Position numbers and translations under genes: made by a program. From Pedosphaera sp. (GTDB taxonomy: Bacteria > Verrucomicrobiota > Verrucomicrobiia > Limisphaerales > Pedosphaeraceae): a stretch of DNA of 64,000 bases. Of this stretch, positions 48,012 through 58,334 are shown one piece after another (position 1 is the stretch's first letter; every line of letters begins with the position of its first letter). The notes under the pieces were generated by a model. The model did no database searches. It saw only the letters and a list, made by a program, of their open reading frames with translations, and had not been told where the DNA came from. The DNA lies in assembly GCA_028293285.1 (NCBI GenBank), contig JAQGPC010000279.1:1-64000 (forward strand), read 5' to 3'.

Positions 48012-50282
48012 ATGAGCATACCTTCACTTAGGGCGCGAATAAGTTTTCAGGCTAAAATACTGATACCGGTCATCACGGTCATGATATTGCTGATCGCCAT
48101 CACCATGTGGTTGGTCGGCCGCCGCATCACGACGCAGATTGAAACCGACGCGGTATCGCAAAAATTGGAGACGGCAAATAAAGTCTTCAAAAATCTTCAA
48201 ATTGTTCATGCCACCAATTTGGTTTCCAGATACCGCACGGTGATTAATGAACCACGATTTCGGGCAGCATCCCAGATTGATCCGGGCTCGACGGGCGCTT
48301 TGAAAACAGTGGATGGTTTTCTGAAAGAACTTATCCAGGATGATGGAGATGCAAAAATTGCCGTGCTTACATCAGAATCCGGCGGTCATTTGGCCAGCGC
48401 AAATCTCGATTCCAAACTGGAACTGGCGGAGTTTGAAGCGTCCAGTTTGCCAATAATCCGCCAGGCGCTTGATGGTCATATTGGGGTGGATACCATTCGA
48501 GTTGATAGCCGATTGTTTGAGGTGATTTCCCTTCCTGTTCGGGGTAATGGGGGTTCAATTTGTGCAGCTACCTTTGGGGTTGAGATTGGGGAAACGCTTG
48601 CGCGGGAGATCAAAGACCTTACCAGTAATGATATTCTGCTATTGGTGGACAACCAGGTGGTGGCGAATGCCTCCAGTTTTAAAAAGGCTGAATTATACCC
48701 CGAACTTACCGCAAAATTCATCAATTTAACTGCAAAGGAGAGAATACAGTCGAGCAAGGACAAAGAGATTATCCTGGGTCGGGAACACTTCCTGTGCAAG
48801 GCGGGGCAATTCGGAGCCGCCAGTCAACACGGTAAGCTCGGTTATTTATTACTCTCTTCTTATGAACATTCATTGGGCGAATTGCAGGTAACACAACGGA
48901 TGCTGCTGGCGGTAAGCTTTTTTGGAATAGTGCTGAGCGCGGGAATTGTCTGGCTGATCATCCGGACAGTGACCCAGCCTCTGCGCCAATTACGCGCCAG
49001 CGCCGAAGCGGTCGGTCATGGAGACTTTTCCAAATTTGTTGAAGTTAATTCCAAGGATGAATGCGGCGAACTGGCGGCGGTGTTCAATCAAATGATTGAG
49101 CGGGTCAAGACCTCGCGGGAACAACTGGAAAAAACCGTGGACACACTCAAATCCACCCAGAATCAGTTGATTCAGAGTGAGAAATTGTCGGGCATCGGTG
49201 AGTTCGTTGCGGGTGTGGCGCATGAGTTGAATAATCCACTGACTTCGGTGATGGGCTTTGCGGAAATATTGCAACAATCTGATTTGCCTGAACAGCATCG
49301 GCGCTTCCTGGACCTAATTTTTAAGAGCGCCAAGCGTTGCCAGAAGATCGTGCAGAGTTTGTTGAGCTTCGCGCGTAAACATTTGCCAGAGCGCAAAGTG
49401 GTGAGCGTGAATGAAGTGGTCGAGTCGGCCATCGAAATCGTGCAATACCAATTGCGCACAAGTAATATCGAAGTGGTGCCTGAATTAGAGCCGAATCTGC
49501 CCGCCACCATGGTTGATCCGCACCAGATGCAGCAGGTTTTTCTGAACCTGATTAATAATGCACGGCAAGCGATGGAGGGACGTCGCGATGGGCGTATCCG
49601 AATCAGCACCCAGGCGGCATCGAAAGAACGCGTCCGAATTATCATAGAAGACAATGGTCCGGGTATTTCACCCGAGAATTTGAAGAAACTGTTTGTGCCG
49701 TTCTTCACCACGAAAGAAGTGGGAAAAGGAACGGGACTCGGCTTAAGTCTCTGTTATGGAATCATAACAGAACACGGCGGCACCATCACGCCGGAAAGCA
49801 AACTGGGTGAAGGCGCGAAGTTCATAGTTGACCTGCCGGTAACGCAGGAAGCCGTGGCCAAAGTGGAAAAAGTCGCGGTTCCAGCGCAGCCGCAGTCGAC
49901 GAAGGAAGGCCTTGGCAAGCGCGTGCTCGTCGTGGATGACGAGGATACAATCCTGCAAATGATCCGTGAAGCGCTGACTCTCAATGGTTATCAGGTGGAT
50001 GTGGCGCGCGATGGTGAAACCGCCCTGCGTCGCATGGGCCAAAATCATTACGATCTTACATTATGTGATTGGAAAATGCCGGGCCTGAACGGGGAGCAAG
50101 TTTATGAACGGATAAACACGTCCAATCCAGAGCTGTCCCGCCGGATGATCTTTATTACCGGCGATGTCGTGAACGAGAAAACGCAGGAGTTCTTGAAGGC
50201 TCGCAACAAGATATGCCTGTCAAAGCCCTTTACGCTTTCTGAATTCCGGGCTGCAATCAGCCGGGTGTTGAACCCGGCGTAA
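48012..50282 (+). CDS. Hybrid sensor histidine kinase/response regulator (periplasmic sensor, HAMP, HisKA, HATPase, REC)
   Basis: Two TM segments; HAMP RASAEAVGHGDFSKFVEVNSKDECGELAAVFNQM; GVAHELNNPLTSVMGFAEIL; DNGPGISPENLKKLFVPFFTTKEVGKGTGLGLSL; C-terminal REC VLVVDDEDTI...TLCDWKMPGLNG. Confidence 0.95.
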   Translation: MSIPSLRARISFQAKILIPVITVMILLIAITMWLVGRRITTQIETDAVSQKLETANKVFKNLQIVHATNLVSRYRTVINEPRFRAASQIDPGSTGALKTVDGFLKELIQDDGDAKIAVLTSESGGHLASANLDSKLELAEFEASSLPIIRQALDGHIGVDTIRVDSRLFEVISLPVRGNGGSICAATFGVEIGETLAREIKDLTSNDILLLVDNQVVANASSFKKAELYPELTAKFINLTAKERIQSSKDKEIILGREHFLCKAGQFGAASQHGKLGYLLLSSYEHSLGELQVTQRMLLAVSFFGIVLSAGIVWLIIRTVTQPLRQLRASAEAVGHGDFSKFVEVNSKDECGELAAVFNQMIERVKTSREQLEKTVDTLKSTQNQLIQSEKLSGIGEFVAGVAHELNNPLTSVMGFAEILQQSDLPEQHRRFLDLIFKSAKRCQKIVQSLLSFARKHLPERKVVSVNEVVESAIEIVQYQLRTSNIEVVPELEPNLPATMVDPHQMQQVFLNLINNARQAMEGRRDGRIRISTQAASKERVRIIIEDNGPGISPENLKKLFVPFFTTKEVGKGTGLGLSLCYGIITEHGGTITPESKLGEGAKFIVDLPVTQEAVAKVEKVAVPAQPQSTKEGLGKRVLVVDDEDTILQMIREALTLNGYQVDVARDGETALRRMGQNHYDLTLCDWKMPGLNGEQVYERINTSNPELSRRMIFITGDVVNEKTQEFLKARNKICLSKPFTLSEFRAAISRVLNPA

Positions 50283-50322
50283 ACGACCGCAATAATGCCG
50301 CTCTGGCAGGCCGGCACTTAAT

Positions 50323-50733
50323 TCAGGTTGAAGGTTGCCGGAGTTGGCCGGAAGCGAACTTCCGCTGATTATAGTTCCGCCCTGTTGGACTGCCCGTCGG
50401 TGCTGCGGCTCCTCTCGGCTTGAGCGTAATGTTGTTTATGACCTGGCGCACACCTTCCACCCTTTGCGCGACTTCCGCTGCACGGGCTTTCTGCTCGGGC
50501 GTATCCACAAACCCACTCAGTTGAACCACGCCGTCTAAAGTTTCGACCTTTACATCCGGGAACTTGTAAATGGGTTCCCTATTAAGCGCATGTTTTACGC
50601 GGTGTGTAAGGGTGGCGTCATCTATGCGGCGGCCAACTGTGCGATCCCCTCCGGTGTGGCATCCCGTCAAAGTCATCAGCGCAATTACGGCGCCAAGGCA
50701 GATGGTGGGAATGAAACGTCGTCGATTTATTTG
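50323..50733 (-). CDS. BON-domain lipoprotein
   Basis: Lipobox ALMTLTGCHT; LTHRVKHALNREPIYKFPDVKVETLDGVVQLSGFVDTPEQKARAAEVAQRVEGVRQVINNI. Confidence 0.9.
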   Translation of the reverse strand, partial: QINRRRFIPTICLGAVIALMTLTGCHTGGDRTVGRRIDDATLTHRVKHALNREPIYKFPDVKVETLDGVVQLSGFVDTPEQKARAAEVAQRVEGVRQVINNITLKPRGAAAPTGSPTGRNYNQRKFASGQLRQPST

Positions 50734-50858
50734 CATACCTTTCTTTGCTCCTTGTATCACCACAATATGCTTTCAGCCCTGTCAAGCCATGGGGTATTTC
50801 CTGTATTTTCCTGCTCTGGTGGGATTCCCTTTTTTGAATATTATAGTATCATGTTGAG

Positions 50859-51920
50859 GTGGAAAGCAGTACCAACCCAATCCCCAGCCGCGGCGCAACC
50901 GGTAATCCCACCAACCGGTTTGAGAATATCCATTTGGAGCGCGATATGGACTGGAACCCGGAAGAGGATGCGTTGCCGACCACCCAATTTCTGCGGGACC
51001 ACACCAGCAAGATCATTAACCGAAACGATAGTCCAGATGTCGGCTTTGAATATAGTATAAACGCGTATCGCGGTTGTGAGCATGGTTGCATCTATTGTTA
51101 TGCGCGCCCGACCCATGAATATTTGGGATTTTCGTCCGGGCTCGATTTTGAAACGAAAATCATGGTGAAAATGGAGGCGGCCAAGCTGCTGCGGGCAGAA
51201 CTTTCTTCGCCCAAATGGCAGCCCGAGGTGATTGCCATGAGCGGGGTGACGGATTGTTATCAACCCGTTGAACGTAAATTGAAACTGACTCGGCAATGTC
51301 TGGAGGTGCTGGCCGAGTTCCGCAATCCGGTGGCGATTGTGACCAAAAATCATTTGGTGACACGTGACATTGATTTGTTGAGTGAGTTGGCACGGCATCG
51401 TGCGGCAGCGGTATTCCTCTCGGTGACCACGCTCGATACAGACTTGCGAAAAGTAATGGAGCCGCGCACTTCGCCGCCCGCAAGCCGATTGTCAGCCATC
51501 GCCGAACTGACCAAAGCTGGCATACCGACTGGTGTGCTGGTTTCGCCAGTTGTTCCCGGGCTGACTGATCACGAAATTCCTGCCATTGTTTCTGCGGCGG
51601 TAAAAGCGGGGGCGAAATTTGCCGGTTATGTGACGTTGCGGTTGCCTTATTCCGTTGCGCCTTTGTTCGAGCAATGGCTGGCACAGCATTTTCCCGATCG
51701 CAAAGAAAAGGTATTGAACCGGATTCGAGCGTTGCGCGATGGCAAGTTGAATAACGCGGATTTTGGTTCACGCATGCGCGGGGAGGGGATCTTTGCCGAT
51801 CAGATTGAAGCTCTCTTCAATGTGGCCTGTCGGAAGGCGGGCATTCAAGATAACCACACGGGGCTTTCCACGGCGGCATTTCGACGACCGGCTGGAGCTC
51901 AAATGGAATTTGGTCTTTAA
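50859..51920 (+). CDS. PA0069-family radical SAM protein
   Basis: SINAYRGCEHGCIYCYARPTHEYLGFSSGLDFETKIMVK (CxxxCxxC); VIAMSGVTDCYQPVERKLKLTR. Confidence 0.92.
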   Translation: MESSTNPIPSRGATGNPTNRFENIHLERDMDWNPEEDALPTTQFLRDHTSKIINRNDSPDVGFEYSINAYRGCEHGCIYCYARPTHEYLGFSSGLDFETKIMVKMEAAKLLRAELSSPKWQPEVIAMSGVTDCYQPVERKLKLTRQCLEVLAEFRNPVAIVTKNHLVTRDIDLLSELARHRAAAVFLSVTTLDTDLRKVMEPRTSPPASRLSAIAELTKAGIPTGVLVSPVVPGLTDHEIPAIVSAAVKAGAKFAGYVTLRLPYSVAPLFEQWLAQHFPDRKEKVLNRIRALRDGKLNNADFGSRMRGEGIFADQIEALFNVACRKAGIQDNHTGLSTAAFRRPAGAQMEFGL

Positions 51921-52078
51921 GAGTTGGGCCACGGTTTAAGCTTCCAAAGGTTCGCATGGTTATTTTCTCTGGCGTGTCGAGTCGGAAAACATCATCGGTA
52001 GCACTTTTAGCCATTGGCACTTTGTCCTTAACTACTCTAAACTCCATCGCGAGAATCGGACAAGCGTCCGGGAATACT

Positions 52079-53017
52079 ATGAGTAAGATTGTTTTGCTGG
52101 TGATGCTGGGATTGACCGTGATGGGCACGGGCTGCTCCTTTAAGCGTCTGGCTGTTAATCAGGTTGGCAATGCGCTGGCTGGCGGTGGAACGACCTTTGC
52201 CTCTGATGATGATCCCGAACTGGTCAAGGCGGCGGTGCCTTTCAGTTTGAAGTTGATGGAGAGTCTCCTTGCCGAAAGTCCCCGACATGAAGGGTTGCTC
52301 TTCGCTACGGCCAGTGGTTTTACACAATATTCCTATGCGTTCGTGCAGCAGGACGCGGATGAAATGGAAGGAAAAGACTTTGCTGCCGCCGAGGAAATGA
52401 GAGCGCGGTCCCGGCGCTTATATCTGCGTGCGCGTAATTATGGTTTGCGTGGCCTGGAAGTGAAACACAAGGGCTTTGAAAAAGCGTTGCGGTCAGATCC
52501 TAAACAAGCCGTGCGTGGTGCAACCGTGAAGGATGTGCCACTCCTCTATTGGACAGCGGCGTCCTGGGCGGGAGCCATTTCACTCTCAAAAGATAATCCT
52601 GATTTGATTGGTGAACTGCCGATGGTTGAAGCGATGATGGATCGTGCGCTGGCATTGGATGAGAGCTTTGGTGATGGTTCGATTCATTCGTTTTTTATCA
52701 CTTATGAAATGGGCCGTGCGGGTGGAAACGGTGATCCTGAGTTGCGGTCGAGAAAACACTTTGACCGGGTGATGGCCCTGACCGGCGGACAGCAAGCCGG
52801 GCCACTGGTGTCATTGGCCGAGGCAGTATGCGTGCCAAAGCAGAATGTGAAGGAATTTGAGTCACTGCTCAATCGGGCATTGGCCATCAATCCGGATGCA
52901 AAACCGGAATGGCGTCTGGCAAATCTGGTCGCGCAACGCCGGGCGAAATGGCTGCTAACGCGCACCGATGATCTTTTTTTACAAAAAAATCCCACCGAGA
53001 ACAAAGAATCCAAGTAG
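52079..53017 (+). CDS. TRAP transporter TatT-component family lipoprotein
   Basis: MSKIVLLVMLGLTVMGTGCSFKRLAVNQVGNAL...PELVKAAVPFSLKLMESLLAESPRHEGLLFATASGFTQYSYAFVQQDADE. Confidence 0.85.
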   Translation: MSKIVLLVMLGLTVMGTGCSFKRLAVNQVGNALAGGGTTFASDDDPELVKAAVPFSLKLMESLLAESPRHEGLLFATASGFTQYSYAFVQQDADEMEGKDFAAAEEMRARSRRLYLRARNYGLRGLEVKHKGFEKALRSDPKQAVRGATVKDVPLLYWTAASWAGAISLSKDNPDLIGELPMVEAMMDRALALDESFGDGSIHSFFITYEMGRAGGNGDPELRSRKHFDRVMALTGGQQAGPLVSLAEAVCVPKQNVKEFESLLNRALAINPDAKPEWRLANLVAQRRAKWLLTRTDDLFLQKNPTENKESK

Positions 53018-53020
53018 TAT

Positions 53021-54061
53021 ATGCAGATTATGAATCGTCGATTTTGGTTAAGCAGCGTATTGGCTGTCTCACTTAGTCTGGTTGTTACCGGTCTTCAGGC
53101 TGCGGACAAACCTGTGAAGCTTAAGCTGGGCACGCTCGCTCCCGCAGGCACGTCCTATCACAAAAGTCTGCAAGCAATGGGTGAGAAGTGGCGCAAGGTT
53201 TCGAATGGGATGGTGCAATTGACAATCTTTCCGGGCGGCACGCAGGGTGGTGAGCCAGATATGGTGGGCTTGATGCAGACCGGTAATCTTGACGCAGGGT
53301 TGCTGACGGCTGGCGGACTTTCGGAGATTGATCGAGCTGCCCTGGGAATGGAAGTCATGCCGATGTTCTTCCACAATCTGGAGGAAGTGGATTATGTCAG
53401 CGAGAAGTTGCGCTCGAAACTGGAAGCGCGTCTGGCTGCCAAAGGTTATGTAGTTCTGTTTTGGTGCGATTCCGGTTGGGTGCGATTTTTTTCCAAGTCA
53501 CCCGTGGAACATCCGGACGATCTGCGCAAGTTGAAGGTTTTTTCCGGAGCGGGTCACACTCATGAATATGACTTGTGGAAGATGAGCGGGTTTAGTCCGG
53601 TGGCGCTGGAATCCGTCGCAATTCCTCAGGGTTTATTGTCGGGTACTATTAGCGCAGTGCCAACCGTTCCTATTTTCGCGTTGGCGGCGCAATTGGATGG
53701 ACAGGCGACATACATGCTGGAATTGAACTGGGCCCCGTTGGTGGGAGCAGCCGTGGTGCAGAAAAAGGCCTGGGATCGGGTTCCGGCCGATACTCGCGAA
53801 GCCATGCTCAAAATCGCCGCAGAAACCGGTTTGCAGGTCAAGGCGGCTGGCCGGGCTGAAAGCGATGCTGCCGTGGCGGCGATGGTCAAGCGCGGGTTGA
53901 AGGTTCAGAAGGTCACTCCGGCAGTGGATACGGAATGGCGGACGGTGATTGATCCATTGCAGACTCATATTCGCGGGAAGATTGTGCCAGAGGATATCTT
54001 TGATGAAGCGCAACGTTTAGTGAAAGAATTTCGCGCTACTGGTGGAGCCAAGCCAAAATGA
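53021..54061 (+). CDS. TRAP transporter substrate-binding protein (DctP family)
   Basis: KLKLGTLAPAGTSYHKSLQAMGEKWRKVSNGMVQLTIFPGGTQGGEPDMVGLMQTGNLDAGLLTAGGLSEI. Confidence 0.92.
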   Translation: MQIMNRRFWLSSVLAVSLSLVVTGLQAADKPVKLKLGTLAPAGTSYHKSLQAMGEKWRKVSNGMVQLTIFPGGTQGGEPDMVGLMQTGNLDAGLLTAGGLSEIDRAALGMEVMPMFFHNLEEVDYVSEKLRSKLEARLAAKGYVVLFWCDSGWVRFFSKSPVEHPDDLRKLKVFSGAGHTHEYDLWKMSGFSPVALESVAIPQGLLSGTISAVPTVPIFALAAQLDGQATYMLELNWAPLVGAAVVQKKAWDRVPADTREAMLKIAAETGLQVKAAGRAESDAAVAAMVKRGLKVQKVTPAVDTEWRTVIDPLQTHIRGKIVPEDIFDEAQRLVKEFRATGGAKPK

Positions 54062-55935
54062 GTAGCGGCACTCTCCCCGGGCCTGACCTCGTGGCTCCCG
54101 TCGCACCCGTGAAGCTCTCGCGCGGTTGGCGATTGATTCGTGAGGGTGAAAATTCCCTGCTGGTGATTCCCCTGGCGGCCATGCTGCTGCTGCCAGTGAC
54201 GGAAATCATCCTGCGCCTGGTTTTCAAGACCGGCATTTCCGGCTCCAGCGCGATTGTCCAACATTTGACTTTGATCGTCGGAATGTTTGGCGGAGCCATT
54301 GCGGCGCGCGACCAACGGTTGCTGGCACTTTCGCCAATCCAGACGTTACTTAAAGGTAAGCTGAAAACGGCGGCTCAAATTTTCAGCAGCGGTGTTGCTG
54401 CCGCCATCAGCTTGTTTCTTTGCCTGGCGAGTTATGAATATGTGGCCGCCCTCAGGCCGCTGGGAAAAATTCTTGTTTATGGAATTCCAGTGTGGGTGGT
54501 GCAACTCGTCCTGCCGATTGGTTTTGGTCTGATTGGATTGCGACTGATCTGGCATGCTTCGCCAAAATGGAGTGGCCGGTTGCTGACGCTCGCACTGGCG
54601 GCTGGACTTGCAGCGATGGCGAAATGGTCTCCCATCACACCAGAGCAATTCATGATTCCTGCGCTCGTGATGTTGGGCCTGGCGACTTTGCTGGGTGCGC
54701 CAGTATTCACGGCTTTGGGCGGCGCAGCATTAATTTTATTTTGGGGGCACGATCTGCCGATCCAGGCGGTTCCGCTCAAGCACTACAGCCTTACGACAAA
54801 TGATATGCTACCCAGCATCCCGATCTTTACACTGGCAGGATATTTTCTGGCGGAGAGCGGCGCGTCCAAACGATTGGTGCGGGTATTTCAGGCGTTGGTC
54901 GGACAATTTCGTGGCGGCCCGGCAATCGTCACTGCTTTGGTTTGCGCGTTCTTTACTTCGTTCACTGGTGCTTCGGGCGTCACAATCCTCGCGCTGGGTG
55001 GAGTGCTCATGCCGGTGTTGCTCGCGGCACGTTATTCCGAGCGCAACGCACTTGGATTGCTCACCGGAGCCGGCTCGTTGGGCATGTTGTTTCCGCCGTG
55101 CCTGCCGCTGATTCTGTATGCCATCGTTGCCAACCACAGCGCGCACGCCGACCTGAGCATCAAGCAAATGTTTCTTGGAGGGCTCGGGCCCGGAATTCTG
55201 CTGGTCATATTGACGGCTTGGTGGGGGATTCGCAAAGGGCCCAAGGAGAAAGCTGACCGCACGATTTTTCAATGGTCGGAAGCCCGGGCCGCCATTTGGG
55301 CTGCCAAGTGGGAAATGTTGATTCCCGTGGTCGCAATCGGTTCTCTCTTTTGCGTGCCGACCACAGTTGAAGCGGCTGCGATCACCGCTGCTTACGCGCT
55401 TCTGGTTGCAACGGTAATTCATCGCGATCTGCATCCGATTCGTGATTTGCCACGAGTCATCACGGAATGCGGATTGCTGGTAGGCGGCGTGTTATTGATT
55501 TTAGGCGTGGCGTTGGGTTTCACGCATTACCTCGTGGACGCGCAGATTCCGGATAAAATGGTGGAATGGGCCACCGTTACGGTGAAGTCCAAATTTCTGT
55601 TCCTGCTTGGCCTCAATATCGTGTTGTTGATTGTCGGTGGATTGATTGAAATTTACGCGGCTATTATTGTGGTCGTGCCGTTGCTGGTGCCGCTGGGGGT
55701 GGCGTTTGGTATCGATCCCGTTCACCTGGGAATTATTTTCCTCGCCAACATGGAGCTCGGTTTTTTAGCGCCGCCAGTCGGCATGAACCTGTTGCTTTCC
55801 TCATATCGCTTCAACAAGCCGATGTCCGAAGTCACGCGCGCTACTTTTCCGATGCTGCTCGTGTTATTATTGGGCGTGTTATTGATTACCTATTTTCCGC
55901 CGCTAACGACATTCCTGCCACGGTTGTTTAAATAG
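54058..55935 (+). CDS. TRAP transporter fused small+large permease (DctQM)
   Basis: N-terminal DctQ-like about 180 aa; then DctM-like with SIPIFTLAGYFLAESGASKRLV, TGASGVTILALGGVLMPVL, GLLTGAGSLGMLFPPCLPLILY; ATGA overlap with DctP gene. Confidence 0.92.
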   Translation: MSSGTLPGPDLVAPVAPVKLSRGWRLIREGENSLLVIPLAAMLLLPVTEIILRLVFKTGISGSSAIVQHLTLIVGMFGGAIAARDQRLLALSPIQTLLKGKLKTAAQIFSSGVAAAISLFLCLASYEYVAALRPLGKILVYGIPVWVVQLVLPIGFGLIGLRLIWHASPKWSGRLLTLALAAGLAAMAKWSPITPEQFMIPALVMLGLATLLGAPVFTALGGAALILFWGHDLPIQAVPLKHYSLTTNDMLPSIPIFTLAGYFLAESGASKRLVRVFQALVGQFRGGPAIVTALVCAFFTSFTGASGVTILALGGVLMPVLLAARYSERNALGLLTGAGSLGMLFPPCLPLILYAIVANHSAHADLSIKQMFLGGLGPGILLVILTAWWGIRKGPKEKADRTIFQWSEARAAIWAAKWEMLIPVVAIGSLFCVPTTVEAAAITAAYALLVATVIHRDLHPIRDLPRVITECGLLVGGVLLILGVALGFTHYLVDAQIPDKMVEWATVTVKSKFLFLLGLNIVLLIVGGLIEIYAAIIVVVPLLVPLGVAFGIDPVHLGIIFLANMELGFLAPPVGMNLLLSSYRFNKPMSEVTRATFPMLLVLLLGVLLITYFPPLTTFLPRLFK

Positions 55936-55944
55936 GACTTACTA

Positions 55945-57600
55945 TCAATTATCCAGGTTGGGATGCTTCCGGTGAAAATCGGTTGAATCCTGATAGGCCT
56001 TTGCCACGGCCAGAATTTCAGCTTCCTTGAACAGATTTCCAATAAAGCAAATGCTTGTGGGAGTGCCGGCTTTGGAAAATCCGTTTGGCACCACCACGCA
56101 CGGATGGCCGGTAAGATTGGTCAGCAACTCACTATCACCGGAGAGCGAGGGAGCAAGGAAGACATCCACATTTTCAAGCTGCTTGGCGGTTTCTTGAATG
56201 AGTAGGTAGCGAATACGGGTAGCTTGGATGTATTCCACCGCCGGAATAAAGCGGGCTTCGCGGAACGCGTTCGGCCAGGTGTGCAAACCCTGACGTTTCA
56301 TCAAATCATCGCGACCACTGACTGTCAGGTCATCAAACGCAGCCGCGCCTTCCACGGAAATGACGAACGAGATGTCATGGATGGGCAGCTTGGGTAATTC
56401 GATCGGCACAAGTTTCGCACCGAGCGAACGCATTTTTTCCAGCACGGCGGCATCTTTATCTTTGCGCTCACCTTTTTCCGTGTCGAAATCAGTTTTCAAA
56501 TAACCGATCCGGAGCTTTTGCCATTTGAGTTTGGAATCATAATTGAAAGGCAGGTCGTAAAGAGTTTGGTCAACGCCGTCGGGACCTTGGATGGTATTGA
56601 ACACAATGGCGCAGTCTTCCACCGTGCGGCAGATGGGGCCAAGTTTATCCATTGACCAGGTCAAGGCCATGGCTCCATTTCGGCTGATACGACCATAGGA
56701 AGGGCGAAGACCAGTGATGCCGCAACGGTCGCACGGAGAGACAATCGAGCCGTGGGTTTCCGAACCGATGGCGAAGGGCACGAGTCCGGCGGCTGTGGCC
56801 GCAGCCGGTCCAGCAGAGGAACCGCTGGAACCTTGCTTGAGATTCCACGGGTTGCGCGTCATGCCGCCATACCAGACTTCGCCCCAAGCGAGCTCGCCCA
56901 TGGTCAGCTTGGCAGTGAGCACCGCACCGGCGGCTTCAAGGCGTTTAACGACCGTAGCATCTTCATCAATCAATTGATCTTTGAATGGCGCGGAACCCCA
57001 GGTGGTGCGGATTCCCCGGATAGTCAGCAAATCTTTTACGGCATAAGGAATGCCGTGAAGTGGTCCACGATATTTTCCAGCGGCAATTTCACGGTCTGCG
57101 CGGCGGGCTTGGTGGATGGCGAGGTCCTCCGTAAGCGTAATGATGCATTCGAGTTTGCAGCCATACTTTTTCATGCGCTCAATGTAGAAGCAGGTGAGCT
57201 TTTCCGAAGTAATCTGGCGGGACTTGATCAAGTCGCCCAGTTCACCAATGGAATAGTAGGCAAGATCATCCATGTTGGCCGGCAGTTTAATTTTGACTGG
57301 TGAACTCAATTTGATTTTTTTGCGAGTGGTTTCGAACTTCATTCCCACGGGAATGGGATTAAACAACATGGCTGAAGGAATGGCGTTGGAGAGTGGGAAT
57401 TTGCGGAGCACTTGAAAAGTGTCGAGTTGATCCTTGAGACCGGAAAGCATCAGGTCGTTCTTGGCATCGGAGAAGTGCAGGCCGAGGAGATTTTCTGCCT
57501 CAATAATAGTCTGCCTGGTGATGGGACTATTGGTGTTTGTTTCGGCCCGAACAGCAGTGGCAACCAGGAAGCAACTTAAAAGCAATTTCAAGTAACGCAT
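55945..57600 (-). CDS. Amidase (amidase signature family)
   Basis: GPLHGIPYAVKDLLTIRGIRTTWGSAPFKDQ; GGMTRNPWNLKQGSSGSSAGPAAATAAGLVPFAIGSETHGSIVSPCDRCGITGLRPSYGRISR. Confidence 0.95.
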   Translation of the reverse strand: MRYLKLLLSCFLVATAVRAETNTNSPITRQTIIEAENLLGLHFSDAKNDLMLSGLKDQLDTFQVLRKFPLSNAIPSAMLFNPIPVGMKFETTRKKIKLSSPVKIKLPANMDDLAYYSIGELGDLIKSRQITSEKLTCFYIERMKKYGCKLECIITLTEDLAIHQARRADREIAAGKYRGPLHGIPYAVKDLLTIRGIRTTWGSAPFKDQLIDEDATVVKRLEAAGAVLTAKLTMGELAWGEVWYGGMTRNPWNLKQGSSGSSAGPAAATAAGLVPFAIGSETHGSIVSPCDRCGITGLRPSYGRISRNGAMALTWSMDKLGPICRTVEDCAIVFNTIQGPDGVDQTLYDLPFNYDSKLKWQKLRIGYLKTDFDTEKGERKDKDAAVLEKMRSLGAKLVPIELPKLPIHDISFVISVEGAAAFDDLTVSGRDDLMKRQGLHTWPNAFREARFIPAVEYIQATRIRYLLIQETAKQLENVDVFLAPSLSGDSELLTNLTGHPCVVVPNGFSKAGTPTSICFIGNLFKEAEILAVAKAYQDSTDFHRKHPNLDN

Positions 57601-57674
57601 AAAGGTGACATTGGGACAAAGAGAGGGAAACTGGCAATTCCTATTTTAAGGTTGCATGTTTAGTGTGCGAATCT

Positions 57675-57698
57675 GGCGGTCATAGACCGCCGCTACAG
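57675..57698. repeat. Mini-hairpin GGCGGTC-ATA-GACCGCC followed by GCTACAG
   Basis: Perfect 7-bp inverted repeat in intergenic DNA; same architecture as 1814 and 24103. Confidence 0.5.
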
Positions 57699-57749
57699 AA
57701 TTTTTAAGTTCTCAATTCCATTCATTCGTGCTGCAATCGCCTGAGCTTT

Positions 57750-58322
57750 ATGAAAATGCGCTGTGGCTGGGCAACCAACGAACTTTCGATCCGCTACCAT
57801 GATGAGGAATGGGGCGTGCCGCTGCATGATGATCGCATGCTGTTCGAATTCGTCATTCTGGAAGGAGCGCAAGCCGGGTTGAGTTGGAATACCGTCCTCC
57901 AAAAGCGTGAGCGTTATCGGGAAGTGTTTAATCATTTCGATGCGAAGCTGATTGCGAAATACGGGGATAAAAAGGTAAGCCAACTCCTGGCTGATCCGGG
58001 GATTATTCGCAATCGGCTCAAAGTCACTTCAGCCATTCAAAACGCCAAGGCGTTCCTTGCGGTGCAGAAAGAATTCGGTAGCTTCGATGCCTATATCTGG
58101 CAATTCGTGGGTGGCAAGCCACTGGTCAATGCCCGGCGTTCCTTGAAGGAAATCCCGGCACGCACCGCTGAATCCGACGCCATGAGCAAGGATTTGTTGA
58201 AGCGCGGATTTAAATTTGTCGGTTCCACCATTTGCTACGCACTGATGCAGGCAACGGGAATGGTGAATGACCATACGATTGATTGTTTTCGATATCAGGA
58301 AATCAAAAAGAATTCCAAATAA
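57750..58322 (+). CDS. tag: DNA-3-methyladenine glycosylase I
   Basis: MRCGWATNELSIRYHDEEWGVPLHDDRMLFEFVILEGAQAGLSWNTVLQKRERYREVFNHFD; FKFVGSTICYALMQATGMVNDHTIDCFRY. Confidence 0.96.
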   Translation: MKMRCGWATNELSIRYHDEEWGVPLHDDRMLFEFVILEGAQAGLSWNTVLQKRERYREVFNHFDAKLIAKYGDKKVSQLLADPGIIRNRLKVTSAIQNAKAFLAVQKEFGSFDAYIWQFVGGKPLVNARRSLKEIPARTAESDAMSKDLLKRGFKFVGSTICYALMQATGMVNDHTIDCFRYQEIKKNSK

Positions 58323-58334
58323 GGATAATTTTTT

